A program made the position numbers and the translations under genes. The notes under the pieces were generated by a model, which worked only from the letters and a program-made list of their open reading frames with translations, was not told where the DNA came from and searched no databases. Shown here in pieces: positions 1 to 5,858 of a stretch of 12,429 nt of DNA; position 1 is the first letter of the stretch; every line of letters begins with the position of its first letter. The DNA comes from Nitrospinota bacterium (GTDB lineage: Bacteria > Nitrospinota > Nitrospinia > JACRGO01): positions 1-12,429 of the forward strand of contig JACRGO010000125.1 in the NCBI GenBank assembly GCA_016212295.1, given 5' to 3'.

Positions 1-1
1 C

Positions 2-100
2 GCAAGAAGACAGGGCGTTCATCCAAGAGATTTCTTGCAAATTCTCCTAAGCGAGGATACGGCCAAGGCCCAAGCCGCACTATACCAAAACTCAAGCTGA
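2..100 (+). pseudogene. C-terminal tail of a probable transposase (partial, IS66-like?)
   Basis: The frame starting at base 2 is open from the window edge to a TGA at 98-100 and gives 32 residues, including GVHPRDFLQILLSED and then AQAALYQ. The pattern 'RRQG..PRDFLQ.LL' is reminiscent from memory of the C-terminal end of IS66-type TnpC transposases, which often end just inside the right terminal repeat. About 40 bases after the stop the sequence reads AACTGTTAC (132-140); IS66 ends typically finish in TTAC, so an element end near 140 is conceivable. The N-terminal bulk lies outside the window, so it cannot be said whether the gene is intact. A second frame (1-108) is also open over this short distance, so frame choice rests on residue pattern only. 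Confidence 0.35.
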
Positions 101-385
101 AGCCGTGATGCGCTCTAAAAAATTTGGGCTAAACTGTTACCCCTTTTAATGATTTCTTCCTCCGTTTCATCCGGCTCAAAATTTCATAGAGAGAAAATTT
201 GGCAACCGCCAAGATGGGAAGGATCTAAAGCGAATGCCTGTTTACCGTACGGGAAAGATATTTTGTCCATAACTAAAAAAACAAGGTCTTATAATACGTC
301 CAGAAATTTGCGCTTCCGCTCAAATTTTTCAACCGTATTTATTTTTGTTGCGGCGAAGCCGCGCCATGCATGAATAGCGGCTAAT
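101..385. other. Gene-poor spacer with a hairpin and a GC-rich palindrome
   Basis: I see no convincing gene here. An open frame at 149-373 has no family resemblance and ends inside the GC-rich palindrome, so I do not call it. An AT-rich stem (AAATTTG at 304-310 with CAAATTT at 321-327, extended by GC pairs) is followed by TTTTTC on the plus strand and could serve as a weak plus-strand terminator for whatever lies to the left. The end of the spacer carries copy 1 of the GC-rich palindrome (see 347-373), just downstream of the stop of the minus-strand CBS gene. Confidence 0.5.
347..373. repeat. GC-rich palindromic repeat, copy 1
   Basis: The sequence GTTGCGGCGAAGCCGCGCC followed by ATGCATGA contains the stem GCGGC-GAA-GCCGC. 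Related copies lie at 2819-2848 and 7082-7117; all three share a T-rich lead-in, TTGCGGC, a GCCGCG core and a trailing GCATG. It sits just past the stop of the CBS-domain gene. REP-like behaviour is inferred from its dispersed, palindromic, extragenic nature. Confidence 0.55.
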
Positions 386-1009
386 TCAACAGAAATGCTC
401 CACCACCTTGTAACCGGCGCCGGACAAAAGATTGCATAAGGGCAGGGTTTCCCGGTGCTTGATCCTGAATGAGTAAACCTCTTCACCGTGCTTTTCGGAA
501 ACTTGGCCGATTCCTATCATTTTACAGTCCTCGGACTCCAAAAGGCGCTTTATCTCTTCCACGTCATCGAGGCTTTTTACCTGCACGTCGATTCTAGCCG
601 ATTTCTGGAGCCCGTCCATAAGCTCAATGAAGACCCCGAGGATATCCTGGTAGGTGATGATTCCAACCAGCTTCCCCTTGTCCACGACTGGAAGCCCTCC
701 GATCTTCTTCATGTAGAGCAGCCTTGCCGCGTCCTGCACGAAGGTCTTTGAGGTGACCGTGGCCAGTTCCCGTTGCATCACGGCTTCAACGGATACCGGT
801 TTCAACTCGTGGACGTCATTTTTTCCCTGATTGACGTTTAGCTTTACGTCCCGGGATGTGACGATGCCGAGGAGTTTTGATTTGTCCGTCTTGTCCACCA
901 CCGGCAGTTGCCGGACATCATGCTTTACCATTAATTTAAGAGCGATGCTGATCTTGTCATTGGGGAATAGGGTAATGAGTTCCCTGGACATTATTTCACC
1001 GACAAACAT
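386..1009 (-). CDS. CBS-CBS domain protein with ACT-like C-terminus (AcuB-like)
   Basis: This 207-residue cytoplasmic protein holds two CBS motifs in tandem. The first covers about residues 1-60 (MFVGEIMSRELITL, then VRQLPVVD at 32-39 and GIVTSRDV at 48-55). The second covers about 72-130 (VMQRELATV, GGLPVVDKGKLVGIITYQDI). A CBS pair usually binds adenosine nucleotides and acts as an energy or ligand sensor. Residues 136-207 read as a beta-alpha-beta region resembling an ACT domain, the layout of the AcuB group. The start at 1009 is supported by AGGAG (complement of CTCCT at 1017-1021) seven bases upstream. No enzymatic domain is fused, so it probably regulates a partner not identifiable here. 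It is a single minus-strand gene. Family assignment is firm; the partner and ligand are unknown. Confidence 0.88.
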   Translation of the reverse strand: MFVGEIMSRELITLFPNDKISIALKLMVKHDVRQLPVVDKTDKSKLLGIVTSRDVKLNVNQGKNDVHELKPVSVEAVMQRELATVTSKTFVQDAARLLYMKKIGGLPVVDKGKLVGIITYQDILGVFIELMDGLQKSARIDVQVKSLDDVEEIKRLLESEDCKMIGIGQVSEKHGEEVYSFRIKHRETLPLCNLLSGAGYKVVEHFC

Positions 1010-1433
1010 GGCATTTCTCCTTTAAAAAAAATTCGTGGATAATGAATATAAAATAGCATGGAATCAGTTGAAAGGAAAAGAAAAATTTATGGTATTGTTA
1101 ATGAGGCACAATCCTTTGTCCCGCCTATGCTGGGCTATCTTAAAAAATCTTTAAGATAATGCTTACGCGGCCTTAAAATTTAATGGCTTGGGGATGGAAA
1201 ATATCTCTTTTTTAAGGTTGTAGTAATGCTGTTCAGTTAATACGCTCATTATCCAGCTTAATACCGGGAGTGTGAGAGCGGCCCGCACTGCCTGATTGGG
1301 CCAGTGCGGCGGCGTTCACCGCGGGTGCTCGTTGCCTAGTGGACAAAGGTACAGCCACCATTCCCCTGAAAGTTTGCGGGGCGGCGTGGATATTTTGGAA
1401 AATCCGGCGAATTTTGACCACAATTTGGACACG
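1010..1433. other. Intergenic stretch with hairpins and a possible decayed frame
   Basis: No intact gene is evident between the CBS gene and the tRNA terminator. Visible structures are a perfect 9-bp hairpin (1136-1144 with 1150-1158, loop of 5, no T-tract after it) and an 8-bp GC-rich hairpin (CCGCACTG at 1283-1290 with CAGTGCGG at 1302-1309). The minus strand holds a frame with a single in-frame TGA (described separately). The bases just upstream of the CBS start are AT-rich and may contain its promoter (TATATT on the minus strand around 1040), but no clear -35 accompanies it. Confidence 0.45.
1163..1432 (-). pseudogene. Possible decayed minus-strand frame with internal TGA
   Basis: On the minus strand one frame runs from a GTG at 1432 to a TAA at 1163-1165 with a single interruption, a TGA at 1316-1318. 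The first part (38 codons) includes SGEWWLYLCPLGNEHPR; the second (50 codons) includes LTEQHYYNLKKEIFSIPKP, which reads like real protein. I do not recognise the family. It begins right beside the tRNA-Phe terminator and has no ribosome binding site, so a remnant of a larger gene or of an element inserted beside the tRNA is more likely than an expressed protein. It could also be chance. Confidence 0.2.
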
Positions 1434-1471
1434 GAAATAAAAAAGGGGCCGGCCACATTGGGCTAGCCCCT
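1434..1471 (-). terminator. Rho-independent terminator of tRNA-Phe
   Basis: On the minus strand the stem AGGGGCTAGCC (1471-1461) pairs with GGCCGGCCCCT (1454-1444), with one mismatch and one G-T pair, around a six-base loop (1460-1455). It is followed directly by TTTTTTATTT (1443-1434). It starts nine bases after the tRNA CCA end, so it terminates the tRNA transcript. Confidence 0.88.
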
Positions 1472-1479
1472 TGATTTTA

Positions 1480-1555
<76 letters not shown>

Positions 1556-1798
1556 CCCATTCAATAAACAAAAATTTTTTTAGTTTTTATTTTCGGATCA
1601 TTTAACCGGCTTGTGCCGCGCAAGCCCATGCCGAACCGAAAGTGTAATTCTAATTCAAATCACCATTAAAAATCAATTTATCTTCCCCCGCCTTGCTATT
1701 TTTGTTCAAATTAAATAAAATTTTAGACTTTGCAACGCCTTAATAAGCGCGTATCCGCGCTTTTACATTTTAGATACTTCACTTAAATAGGAGAGTTT
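1556..1798. other. AT-rich divergent promoter region
   Basis: This spacer separates the minus-strand tRNA-Phe from the plus-strand charged-protein gene and must hold promoters for both. It is very AT-rich (for example 1568-1592), but I cannot pick confident -35/-10 pairs. A short perfect hairpin lies near its right end (1745-1762). A ribosome binding site AGGAG is at 1789-1793. Confidence 0.4.
1745..1764 (+). promoter_or_regulatory. GC-rich leader hairpin
   Basis: AAGCGCG (1745-1751) pairs perfectly with CGCGCTT (1756-1762) around TATC, followed by TT and then ACATTTT. It ends 34 bases before the start codon of the charged-protein gene. It could be a weak terminator or attenuator, or a 5' leader stem; the broken T-tract makes strong termination unlikely. 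Confidence 0.35.
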
Positions 1799-2395
1799 AT
1801 GCCGTCGATTGAAGCAGTAAAAAAAGGGATTGATTCAGCGAAAAAGGAATTAAAGGAAAAGAAAGCCACCGCCGACGCCGCAAGCGGCAAGGAAGGAACT
1901 CGATCCATTCGTAAAAAGATAAAACGCCTGTCCCGAAAATTAGTGGTCAAGAAAATTATCGCGGCCAAGGAAGAAGAGCAATTGAAAAAGAAGGCCGAAA
2001 ACGAGGCCAAAAAAGCCGAGAAGGAGACAAAAAGCAATGAGCGGCGGAGCGCCGAGGAAAAAAAGAAGGAAGAAATAAAGAAACTGAGGGCCGAAGCCGC
2101 GGCGAAACGGCTTGAAGAGCAAAAGAGGCTGGAGGAGGAAAGAAAGGCCAGGGAAGAAGAAAAGAGAAAGAAAAGGGAAGAAAAGGAAAAAGCCAAGGCT
2201 TCTGAAAAAGATAGGAAGCCCAAGCAGGGCGAAAAAGATAAAAAGGACAGCGCCAAGGGCGAGGAGGAAGTAAAAACAGAGGGCGAGGACAAATCAAGGA
2301 AAAAGGGCGCCCAGGCAGCCCCTAAAGCCAAGACAAAGCCCAAGGAGGACGAAAAGGGCGATAAGCCTAACTCCTCGGAAAAAACCCAGGAATAA
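1799..2395 (+). CDS. Highly charged Lys/Glu/Ala-rich helical protein, unknown function
   Basis: I do not recognise a named family. The 198-residue product has two parts. Residues 1-58 are helical and moderately basic (KGIDSAKKELKEKK, then RKKIKRLSRKLVVKKII). From about 58 to 170 it is almost wholly K, E, R and A, with runs such as KRLEEQKRLEEERKAREEE, the pattern of a long coiled coil or single alpha-helix. The tail is rich in K, P, G and D and probably disordered. There is no signal peptide or membrane segment. AGGAG five bases upstream supports the ATG at 1799. gatC starts 18 bases after its stop, so the two are probably co-transcribed. The basic head could suggest nucleic-acid or ribosome binding, but that is inference only. 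Confidence 0.75.
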   Translation: MPSIEAVKKGIDSAKKELKEKKATADAASGKEGTRSIRKKIKRLSRKLVVKKIIAAKEEEQLKKKAENEAKKAEKETKSNERRSAEEKKKEEIKKLRAEAAAKRLEEQKRLEEERKAREEEKRKKREEKEKAKASEKDRKPKQGEKDKKDSAKGEEEVKTEGEDKSRKKGAQAAPKAKTKPKEDEKGDKPNSSEKTQE

Positions 2396-2413
2396 GGAAT
2401 CCAAACCCGAAGA

Positions 2414-2704
2414 ATGAAAATTTCCGAAAAGGAAGTAGAGCATATAGCTCGTCTGTCGAGGCTTGAACTGGAGCCGGAAGAAAAACCGAGGATGGCGGAG
2501 CAACTCGGGAAAATTCTGGATTACATGGCCAAGTTGAATGAACTGGATACCGAGGGCACGGAGCCGACCTCCCATGTCCTGCCCATCCAAAACGTATTCC
2601 GTGAGGACGGGGTGGCCCGCCATTTCGCGGGGGCTGACCTCATGGCCAGTGCCCCTAAAAAGGACAAGGGGCATTACCAGGTCCCCAAGATTCTTGGGTC
2701 TTAG
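2414..2704 (+). CDS. gatC: Asp-tRNA(Asn)/Glu-tRNA(Gln) amidotransferase subunit C
   Basis: GatC is the small non-catalytic subunit of the GatCAB enzyme, which amidates Glu-tRNA(Gln) or Asp-tRNA(Asn). It wraps between GatA and GatB and stabilises the complex. At 96 residues the length is typical. Hallmarks are the N-terminal helix (EKEVEHIARLSRLELEPEE), a second helix ending ILDYMAKLNELDTEGTEPT, the strongly conserved HVLPIQNVFREDGVA (residues 54-68), and a closing HYQVPKILG. It follows the charged-protein gene by 18 bases and precedes gatA, with a hairpin repeat filling the gatC-gatA gap. The ribosome binding site is weak (a purine-rich AAGG well upstream), which fits translation coupled to the preceding gene. 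Confidence 0.95.
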   Translation: MKISEKEVEHIARLSRLELEPEEKPRMAEQLGKILDYMAKLNELDTEGTEPTSHVLPIQNVFREDGVARHFAGADLMASAPKKDKGHYQVPKILGS

Positions 2705-2712
2705 TTCCAGTT

Positions 2713-2811
2713 TTAAGTGACTAAAGTGAACTAAAGTGACTAAAGTTAAAAATCAAAGACGGCTTTTTCGCCTTAACTTTAGCTCACTTTAAACTTTAGT
2801 CACTTTAGTCA
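2713..2811. repeat. Long hairpin of 9-10-bp 'CTAAAGTGA' repeats between gatC and gatA
   Basis: The left arm (2713-2748) is made of near-tandem units CTAAAGTGA or ACTAAAGTGA. The right arm (about 2773-2811) is the complementary set (TTTAGTCAC, TTTAGCTCAC). Together they form a long imperfect stem with a loop of roughly 25 bases that includes GGCTTTTTCGCC. The arms match TTAACTTTAGTCACTTTAG on opposite strands. A related half-copy lies at 5805-5853. Any transcript running from gatC to gatA would carry this hairpin. Confidence 0.8.
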
Positions 2812-2818
2812 ATTTTAT

Positions 2819-2848
2819 TTGTTTGCGGCCATGCCGCGACACGCATGG
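2819..2848. repeat. GC-rich palindromic repeat, copy 2, overlapping the gatA start
   Basis: TTGTTTGCGGCCATGCCGCG is followed by ACACGCATGG, matching the TTGCGGC...GCCGCG...GCATG pattern of the copies at 347-373 and 7082-7117. The stem is GCGGC-CAT-GCCGC. The gatA ATG at 2845 lies within the trailing GCATGG, so this copy replaces the usual ribosome binding region of gatA. Confidence 0.5.
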
Positions 2849-4314
2849 CACATCTAAATTTACATCAGCTAACCATCCATCAACTGGCCGGTCTCTTGAG
2901 GAGCGGAGAGTGCACCTCCACTCAAATAGTGGAGTCCGTTCTCCAGAGAATCGAGGCGGTGGAGGGAAAAACCAATTCTTATCTCTCCGTCTTCCACGAT
3001 GAAGCGTTGCGGCAGGCGGAGGCCGCTGACCAGGTTTTCAAAAGAGAGAAAAATCCCCACATCCTGGCAGGCATCCCAATCGCCATAAAGGACCTGATCT
3101 CCCTGAAAGGGGAAAAAAACACCTGCGCCTCGAATATCCTGCGAAATTACATTTCTCCATTTGACTCCACGGCGGTCCGCCGCTTGAGGGAGGCCGGGAC
3201 GGTCTTCATCGGAAAAACCAATCTGGATGAATTCGCAATGGGGTCCTCCAACGAAAATTCCTGCTTCGGCCCAGCTAAAAATCCCTGGGACCTTGGCCGC
3301 GTGACCGGGGGGTCCAGCGGCGGCTCCGCCGCCGCGGTGGCGGCTGACGAATGCATAGGTTCGCTTGGCACCGACACCGGCGGCTCCATCAGGCAGCCCG
3401 CCTCCTTTTGCGGGGTGGTTGGACTAAAGCCCACCTATGGAAGGGTCTCCCGCTTCGGCCTTGTGGCCTTCGCCTCGTCCCTGGACCAGATAGGCCCCAT
3501 GGCCAAGGATGTTAAGGACGCGGCTATCATGCTGAACTGCATTTCCGGGAAGGACCCCATGGATTCCACCTCAGCGGACGTCCAGGCTCCGGATTTTACT
3601 AAGTCCCTGGCCGGAGACGTCCGCGGACTTAGAATCGGGGCGCCAATTGAATATTTCGCGGAAGGCTTGGACCCGGAAGTGGAAAAGGCGGTAAAGGACG
3701 GGATGGAAAGACTGAAAGCGCTGGGCGCGGAAATCACGGATATCTCCCTTCCACACACCTCCTACGCGCTGCCGGTGTATTACATTCTTTCCTCAGCCGA
3801 GGCGAGTTCAAATCTGGCCCGCTATGACGGGGTGAAGTACGGCTACCGTTCGGGCGAGGAGGAAGGCTTGAGGAAAATGTATGAAAGGACCAGAAAGGAA
3901 GGGTTCGGCCCGGAGGTGAAAAGGCGGATCATGCTTGGGACCTATGTTCTTTCCTCCGGATACTATGACGCCTATTACATTAAGGCCCAAAAGGTCAGGA
4001 CCCTCATCCGGGGGGACTTTGATGACGCCTTTAAAAAGTGCGACGTTATAATCTCGCCCGTGGTTCCGGCCCCGGCCTTCAAGCTGGGGGAGAAGATGGA
4101 AGATCCCCTTACTATGTACCTGTCGGATATATATACAATGCCCGTCAACCTTGCCGGACTTCCGGCCCTATCCGTTCCGTGCGGATTCAACTCATCCGGC
4201 CTTCCCATGGGGATGCAGCTCATAGGAAGGCGCTTTGACGAAGAGACCATCCTCCGCGCCGCTTACGCCTTTGAGACAACCACGGATTTCCATAAGAAGA
4301 AACCCCTGCTTTGA
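2845..4314 (+). CDS. gatA: Asp-tRNA(Asn)/Glu-tRNA(Gln) amidotransferase subunit A
   Basis: GatA is the amidase subunit that releases ammonia from glutamine and passes it to GatB for transamidation of mischarged tRNA. The 489-residue length is normal for the amidase-signature family. The catalytic Ser-cisSer-Lys triad is readable: Lys82 (IPIAIKDLI), cis-Ser157 (GGSSGGSAAAVAAD) and nucleophile Ser181 (GTDTGGSIRQPASFCG). These match the spacing I recall for S. aureus GatA. The C-terminal YTMPVNLAGLPALSVPCGF and GLPMGMQLIGRRFDEE are also typical. The ATG at 2845 gives a standard N-terminus but has no ribosome binding site and sits in a GC-rich palindrome. gatB is not next door; a TauE-like permease follows instead, so GatB must be encoded elsewhere if the complex is complete. 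Confidence 0.97.
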   Translation: MAHLNLHQLTIHQLAGLLRSGECTSTQIVESVLQRIEAVEGKTNSYLSVFHDEALRQAEAADQVFKREKNPHILAGIPIAIKDLISLKGEKNTCASNILRNYISPFDSTAVRRLREAGTVFIGKTNLDEFAMGSSNENSCFGPAKNPWDLGRVTGGSSGGSAAAVAADECIGSLGTDTGGSIRQPASFCGVVGLKPTYGRVSRFGLVAFASSLDQIGPMAKDVKDAAIMLNCISGKDPMDSTSADVQAPDFTKSLAGDVRGLRIGAPIEYFAEGLDPEVEKAVKDGMERLKALGAEITDISLPHTSYALPVYYILSSAEASSNLARYDGVKYGYRSGEEEGLRKMYERTRKEGFGPEVKRRIMLGTYVLSSGYYDAYYIKAQKVRTLIRGDFDDAFKKCDVIISPVVPAPAFKLGEKMEDPLTMYLSDIYTMPVNLAGLPALSVPCGFNSSGLPMGMQLIGRRFDEETILRAAYAFETTTDFHKKKPLL

Positions 4315-4361
4315 TTCTAAATTTGTAATACAGGGGACAGTTGCCAGGGTAAGACAGGAAT

Positions 4362-4394
4362 GAGTCATGTGCCAGGGCGCACAACGCATGACTC
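4362..4394. repeat. GAGTCATG palindrome between gatA and the permease gene
   Basis: GAGTCATG (4362-4369) and CATGACTC (4387-4394) are perfect inverted repeats, and inside them TGTGC pairs with GCACA. A second partial unit (ACAACGCATGAC) follows at 4396-4407. The same TGAGTCATG/CATGACTCA core recurs at 8553-8594. Just before it, CAGGGGACAGTTGCCAGGG (4331-4349) looks like another repeat-type sequence. Confidence 0.6.
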
Positions 4395-4414
4395 ACAACG
4401 CATGACGCTTGATT

Positions 4415-5401
4415 ATGGAAATATTCGACCCCATAGCCGGATTTTATTTTAATCCCTTGATTGTGATTGGATTGGGCTTGTTCGCGGGTTTGATGGCCGG
4501 CATGGTGGGGCTTGGGGGAGGACTTATCCTGGTCCCGGCCATGATCCTGTACGGCGTGGCGCCAAACGTCGCCGCGGCCACGGCCAATTGCTTCATGGTA
4601 TCCACGTCCTCATCCGGCCTGTACGCCTACATGGCCGGGCGCAATGTCAACGTGAAGACCGGCGCCTGCCTGGTCTGCGGCTCCATGCTGGGCGGGATGG
4701 CCGGGGTCCCCCTTGTCAACGAATTACTGAGGTCCGGCATGGCGGACGGGGTCATAAGGACATGCTTCGCGGCGATCACCGGGACAGTCGGCCTTTTCAT
4801 GCTGTGGGATGTATTCCGTACCGGGAAAGGAAGCCGGCAAGGGGATGGCGGCAAGCTTCAATGGACCAAATCCACAATCGCGATGATTGTGCTTGTGGGG
4901 ATGGCGGCGGGTTTGGCCTCTTCCATCCTTGGGATAGCCGGTGGGGTGTTTATTGTTCCCTTCCTGATTTATTTTCTTGGCTTCGAGACGCGCATGGCCG
5001 TCGGCACGAGCCTGATGCACATCCTGTTCACCACTGCGGGCGTGAGCATATTTCATTCCTATCAAAATAAAAACCTTGATATGGTCCTGGCTTTTTTCCT
5101 TATGATTGGATCAGGGGCAGGGGCGCAGATGGGGGCGTACCTGTCAAAAAAATCAAGCCCAAGGGCGATCAAATTTATTTTCGGGCTCATGGCCGTCGCC
5201 GGCTCATGGAGACTCTTGTGGGGCCACGTTTATAGGAAGGCGGGGGCGGTCCATCAATTGAGGGAATATCCGGAAATTTTACGGGAGGCAATGAGATTTA
5301 TTGAGGGGCGCCCATTGGCATACGGGGCGCTCTCCGTCTGCCTGGCCTTGGGCATAGGGCTGTTCTGGGGGAGGATATTCGCGAGATCAAGCAGGGTATG
5401 A
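4415..5401 (+). CDS. TauE/SafE family (sulfite exporter-like) membrane permease
   Basis: This 328-residue inner-membrane protein belongs to the TauE/SafE (DUF81) family, whose members export or import small organosulfur compounds or sulfite; the substrate here cannot be read from sequence. It has about eight hydrophobic segments and the family's internal duplication: MVGLGGGLILVPAMI (30-44) in the first half and ILGIAGGVFIVPFLI (171-185) in the second. A long loop (about 135-152) separates the halves. The C-terminus has an extra predicted helix near 302-320 after a soluble stretch (272-300), slightly longer than minimal members. I prefer the ATG at 4415; an in-frame TTG at 4409 would add two residues. 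No good ribosome binding site is seen. It may be read through from gatA, 100 bases upstream. Confidence 0.88.
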   Translation: MEIFDPIAGFYFNPLIVIGLGLFAGLMAGMVGLGGGLILVPAMILYGVAPNVAAATANCFMVSTSSSGLYAYMAGRNVNVKTGACLVCGSMLGGMAGVPLVNELLRSGMADGVIRTCFAAITGTVGLFMLWDVFRTGKGSRQGDGGKLQWTKSTIAMIVLVGMAAGLASSILGIAGGVFIVPFLIYFLGFETRMAVGTSLMHILFTTAGVSIFHSYQNKNLDMVLAFFLMIGSGAGAQMGAYLSKKSSPRAIKFIFGLMAVAGSWRLLWGHVYRKAGAVHQLREYPEILREAMRFIEGRPLAYGALSVCLALGIGLFWGRIFARSSRV

Positions 5402-5436
5402 AGATATTTTAAATTTCAGATTGGAAGAATATAAAA

Positions 5437-5770
5437 AGCTGTCTTGAAAAAACGTTTACCCTGAAAAGCAAACATACGGTTGCAATAAGAAGCCCGCTGA
5501 CACACCCCGGCCTTCGGCCACCCCTCTCAAGAGGGGAATTTTTCAGATGAAAAAATTTTAAATCGCCGGCGGTATGATTTCCCTATATTGGCCTTGAACC
5601 TTCATGGCTTGCCGCTGCTTGCGCGGCGCCTTATTCCTTAACCCCCTATTGAAAGGGCGCCACCATCTATAAATTCCCCTCTTGAGAGGGGTGGCCGAAG
5701 GCCGGGGTGTGTTAAGGATTTTCGTGGCTGTTTGCAAGCAGGCGGACCGTAATGTTTTTTCAAGACAGCT
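5437..5770. mobile_element. MITE-like inverted-repeat element (334 bp)
   Basis: The ends are perfect 17-bp inverted repeats (AGCTGTCTTGAAAAAAC at 5437-5453 and its complement at 5754-5770). Inside lies a second, perfect 42-bp inverted pair at 5500-5541 and 5671-5712. Each 42-bp arm is itself self-complementary: GGCC-TTC-GGCC followed by CCCCTCT-CA-AGAGGGG. The 45-bp stretches between outer and inner repeats do not match each other. The 129-bp centre codes for nothing visible. I see no clear target-site duplication. C/G-rich palindromes of this CCCCTCT...AGAGGGG type are, from memory, dispersed in many environmental genomes. A non-autonomous transposable element is the best reading; two separate palindromes in inverted order is the alternative. 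Confidence 0.65.
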
Positions 5771-5804
5771 TCTAAAAAACTGCTATAAATCTAAAATTAA
5801 TTCC

Positions 5805-5853
5805 AGTAAACTTCAGTCACTTTAAACTTCAGCCCGCTTCAGTTCACTATACT
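5805..5853. repeat. Degenerate copy of the TTTAGTCAC-type repeat
   Basis: AACTTCAGTCACTTTAAACTTCAGC and the following GCTTCAGTTCACT strongly resemble the right arm of the gatC-gatA hairpin (AACTTTAGCTCACTTTAAACT at about 2775), with TTTAG changed to TTCAG. It lies directly downstream of the SPOR gene stop. Only one arm is clear here. Confidence 0.55.
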
Positions 5854-5858
5854 GTAAA

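Larger units (their letters stand above)
5402..5858. other. Gene-free spacer filled by a MITE-like element and a repeat
   Basis: The stretch between the permease and SPOR genes has no supportable gene. It is mostly taken up by the inverted-repeat element at 5437-5770 and a fragment of the TTTAGTCAC-type repeat at 5805-5853. The two flanking genes converge here, so the hairpins may also act as transcription ends for both. Confidence 0.7.

Noticed and set aside
149-373. Open frame of 74 codons on the plus strand
   Set aside because: No family resemblance or clear ribosome binding site, and it terminates inside a GC-rich palindromic repeat; probably chance.
1136-1158. Terminator hairpin between the CBS gene and the tRNA
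   Set aside because: The 9-bp stem is AT-rich and has no T-tract on either side.
1783-2343. Long minus-strand open frame rich in S and F
   Set aside because: It is the antisense of the Lys/Glu-rich gene and reflects that gene's codon composition.
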